Below are positions 6,891 through 7,569 of a stretch of 7,569 nt of DNA, piece after piece. Where the stretch lies: the NCBI GenBank assembly GCA_026388755.1, contig JAPLJE010000472.1:1-7569 (forward strand), written 5' to 3'. The notes below the pieces were generated by a model, which saw only the letters and a list, made by a program, of their open reading frames with translations, searched no databases and was not told the DNA's origin. The DNA comes from Deltaproteobacteria bacterium (lineage in GTDB: Bacteria; Desulfobacterota; Desulfobacteria; Desulfobacterales; Desulfatirhabdiaceae). Both the position numbers and the translations under genes were made by a program. How positions within the stretch are numbered: the stretch's first letter is position 1; every line of letters begins with the position of its first letter.

Positions 6891-7569
6891 TCAGCGGCGC
6901 GCCGCTTTTGGCGCATCCAATGGAACACATTGTTCGAGCCTATCGATTATACTCATACCAAGTAAAATCCCTTTGCGCTCAATGGTTGCATACAAAATGT
7001 ACGATAAGGGTGCTGTTACAGCAACTACACACAGATAATGCAGAATACTGGATGTGTCACCATTCTCGAAAAGTGTGCTAATACCGAATTTAGAGAAAAA
7101 ATGCAGTACGGCAAAATGAGATAGATACATACTGAAACTGATCTTTCCGAGCTGCGTAGTTACCCTATTGACGAGAATTTTTACAGGGAAGACGCTTAAG
7201 GTGAGCGCAAACAAGGCGAACATTGCTGCAATGGCAATATAATTTCCTAACAGTCGCGTGATGTTGTTAGATGAAGGAAGTAACATCAGCAACACGATCC
7301 ACAGCATGAAAAGGAGGCTGCCAAAGACCACAACTCGCTTCAATGAGTCAACATTGCTAAACACAAAATAAACGCATATTCCAATAGCAAAGACTGGAAG
7401 TTGGCCGAAGAAATTCATATAAATGAACATTGGAACCAGATATTGTTGGTCTGTCGGATAGATTCCAGAAAATAGATGGTAAAAAGCGAGCCTTGAAATA
7501 CCGTACAAGCATAGACTGAACAAAAAAAAATATACGGAAGATTTAATTGTTGTGAGAAGGAGCAAAAGA
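6891..7569 (-). CDS. Membrane O-acyltransferase (acyltransferase 3 family), C-terminal part only
   Basis: The reading frame is open to the window edge, so only the last 225 codons are visible and the start lies beyond 7569; the TTG at 7563-7565 is not a convincing start. The visible part is a multi-helix membrane protein with family hallmarks: MNFFGQLPVFAIGI in the first half, LGKISFSMYLSHFAVL (the usual LGKISYSLYL-x-H segment) and APLSYILYATIERKGILLG near the end. Acyltransferase 3 proteins (OafA/YrhL-like) transfer acetyl or other acyl groups to sugars of LPS, exopolysaccharide or peptidoglycan at the inner membrane. The N-terminal half with the catalytic His and Arg residues is outside the window. 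The body is AT-rich (sampled 60-bp lines 33-47% GC) compared with the downstream asnB, while the last 12 codons are about 64% GC. It is probably an acquired gene. The family call is good; the substrate is unknown. Confidence 0.8.
   Translation of the reverse strand, partial: LLLLLTTIKSSVYFFLFSLCLYGISRLAFYHLFSGIYPTDQQYLVPMFIYMNFFGQLPVFAIGICVYFVFSNVDSLKRVVVFGSLLFMLWIVLLMLLPSSNNITRLLGNYIAIAAMFALFALTLSVFPVKILVNRVTTQLGKISFSMYLSHFAVLHFFSKFGISTLFENGDTSSILHYLCVVAVTAPLSYILYATIERKGILLGMSIIDRLEQCVPLDAPKAARR

Noticed and set aside
6893..6906. 14-bp perfect palindrome (AGCGGCGCGCCGCT) followed by TTT on the plus strand, considered as a terminator
   Set aside because: A hairpin would have only about 5 stem pairs, the T-run is short and on the strand with no upstream gene, and the palindrome lies inside the acyltransferase coding end.

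Overview
The window carries six protein genes and no RNA genes, CRISPR array or insertion sequence that I can see. The organism is most likely a Gram-negative bacterium of the former Deltaproteobacteria (Desulfobacterota). This is inferred from the style of the EF-G, which resembles the extra EF-G paralogs of that group, from the type of glycine-zipper lipoprotein, and from a base composition near 50% GC. No ribosomal RNA or other firm marker is present, so the placement is tentative.

Left part, plus strand (1-2888): a near-consensus sigma-70 promoter (TTGACA, 17 bp, TAAAAT) lies just upstream of a stand-alone elongation factor G gene (91-2121). A gene for a glycine-zipper lipoprotein (2160-2888) follows after 38 bp with a good ribosome binding site. 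The EF-G is not next to rpsL, rpsG or tuf and its domain IV tip is diverged, so it is probably a specialised paralog rather than the str-operon translocase.

Right part, minus strand (7569-2878): reading leftward, the order is a partial membrane O-acyltransferase, an AsnB-type glutamine amidotransferase/asparagine synthase, a UMF1-type MFS transporter, and a short cation-diffusion-facilitator-like membrane protein. The synthase and the MFS gene overlap by 10 bp and are probably translationally coupled. An acyltransferase beside an AsnB-type enzyme is a common arrangement at the edge of exopolysaccharide or LPS loci. The acyltransferase body is clearly more AT-rich than its neighbours, which suggests separate ancestry. 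The last minus-strand gene converges on the lipoprotein gene, and the two coding regions overlap tail to tail by 11 bp.

The most interesting points are these. (1) The UMF1 transporter is interrupted by one in-frame TAG (3837-3839), after which the same frame continues through a well-conserved family segment and the last two membrane helices; all six ordinary gene ends in the window use TGA. Pyrrolysine or other amber recoding, a recent nonsense mutation, or a sequence error could each explain it. (2) The CDF-like protein has Asp-x3-Asp in TM2 but Cys-x3-Cys in TM5 where Zn transporters have His-x3-Asp; it has no cytoplasmic domain and ends in a Cys-rich tail. (3) The EF-G has Arg in place of the nearly universal domain IV tip histidine, and its other tip loop is also altered.
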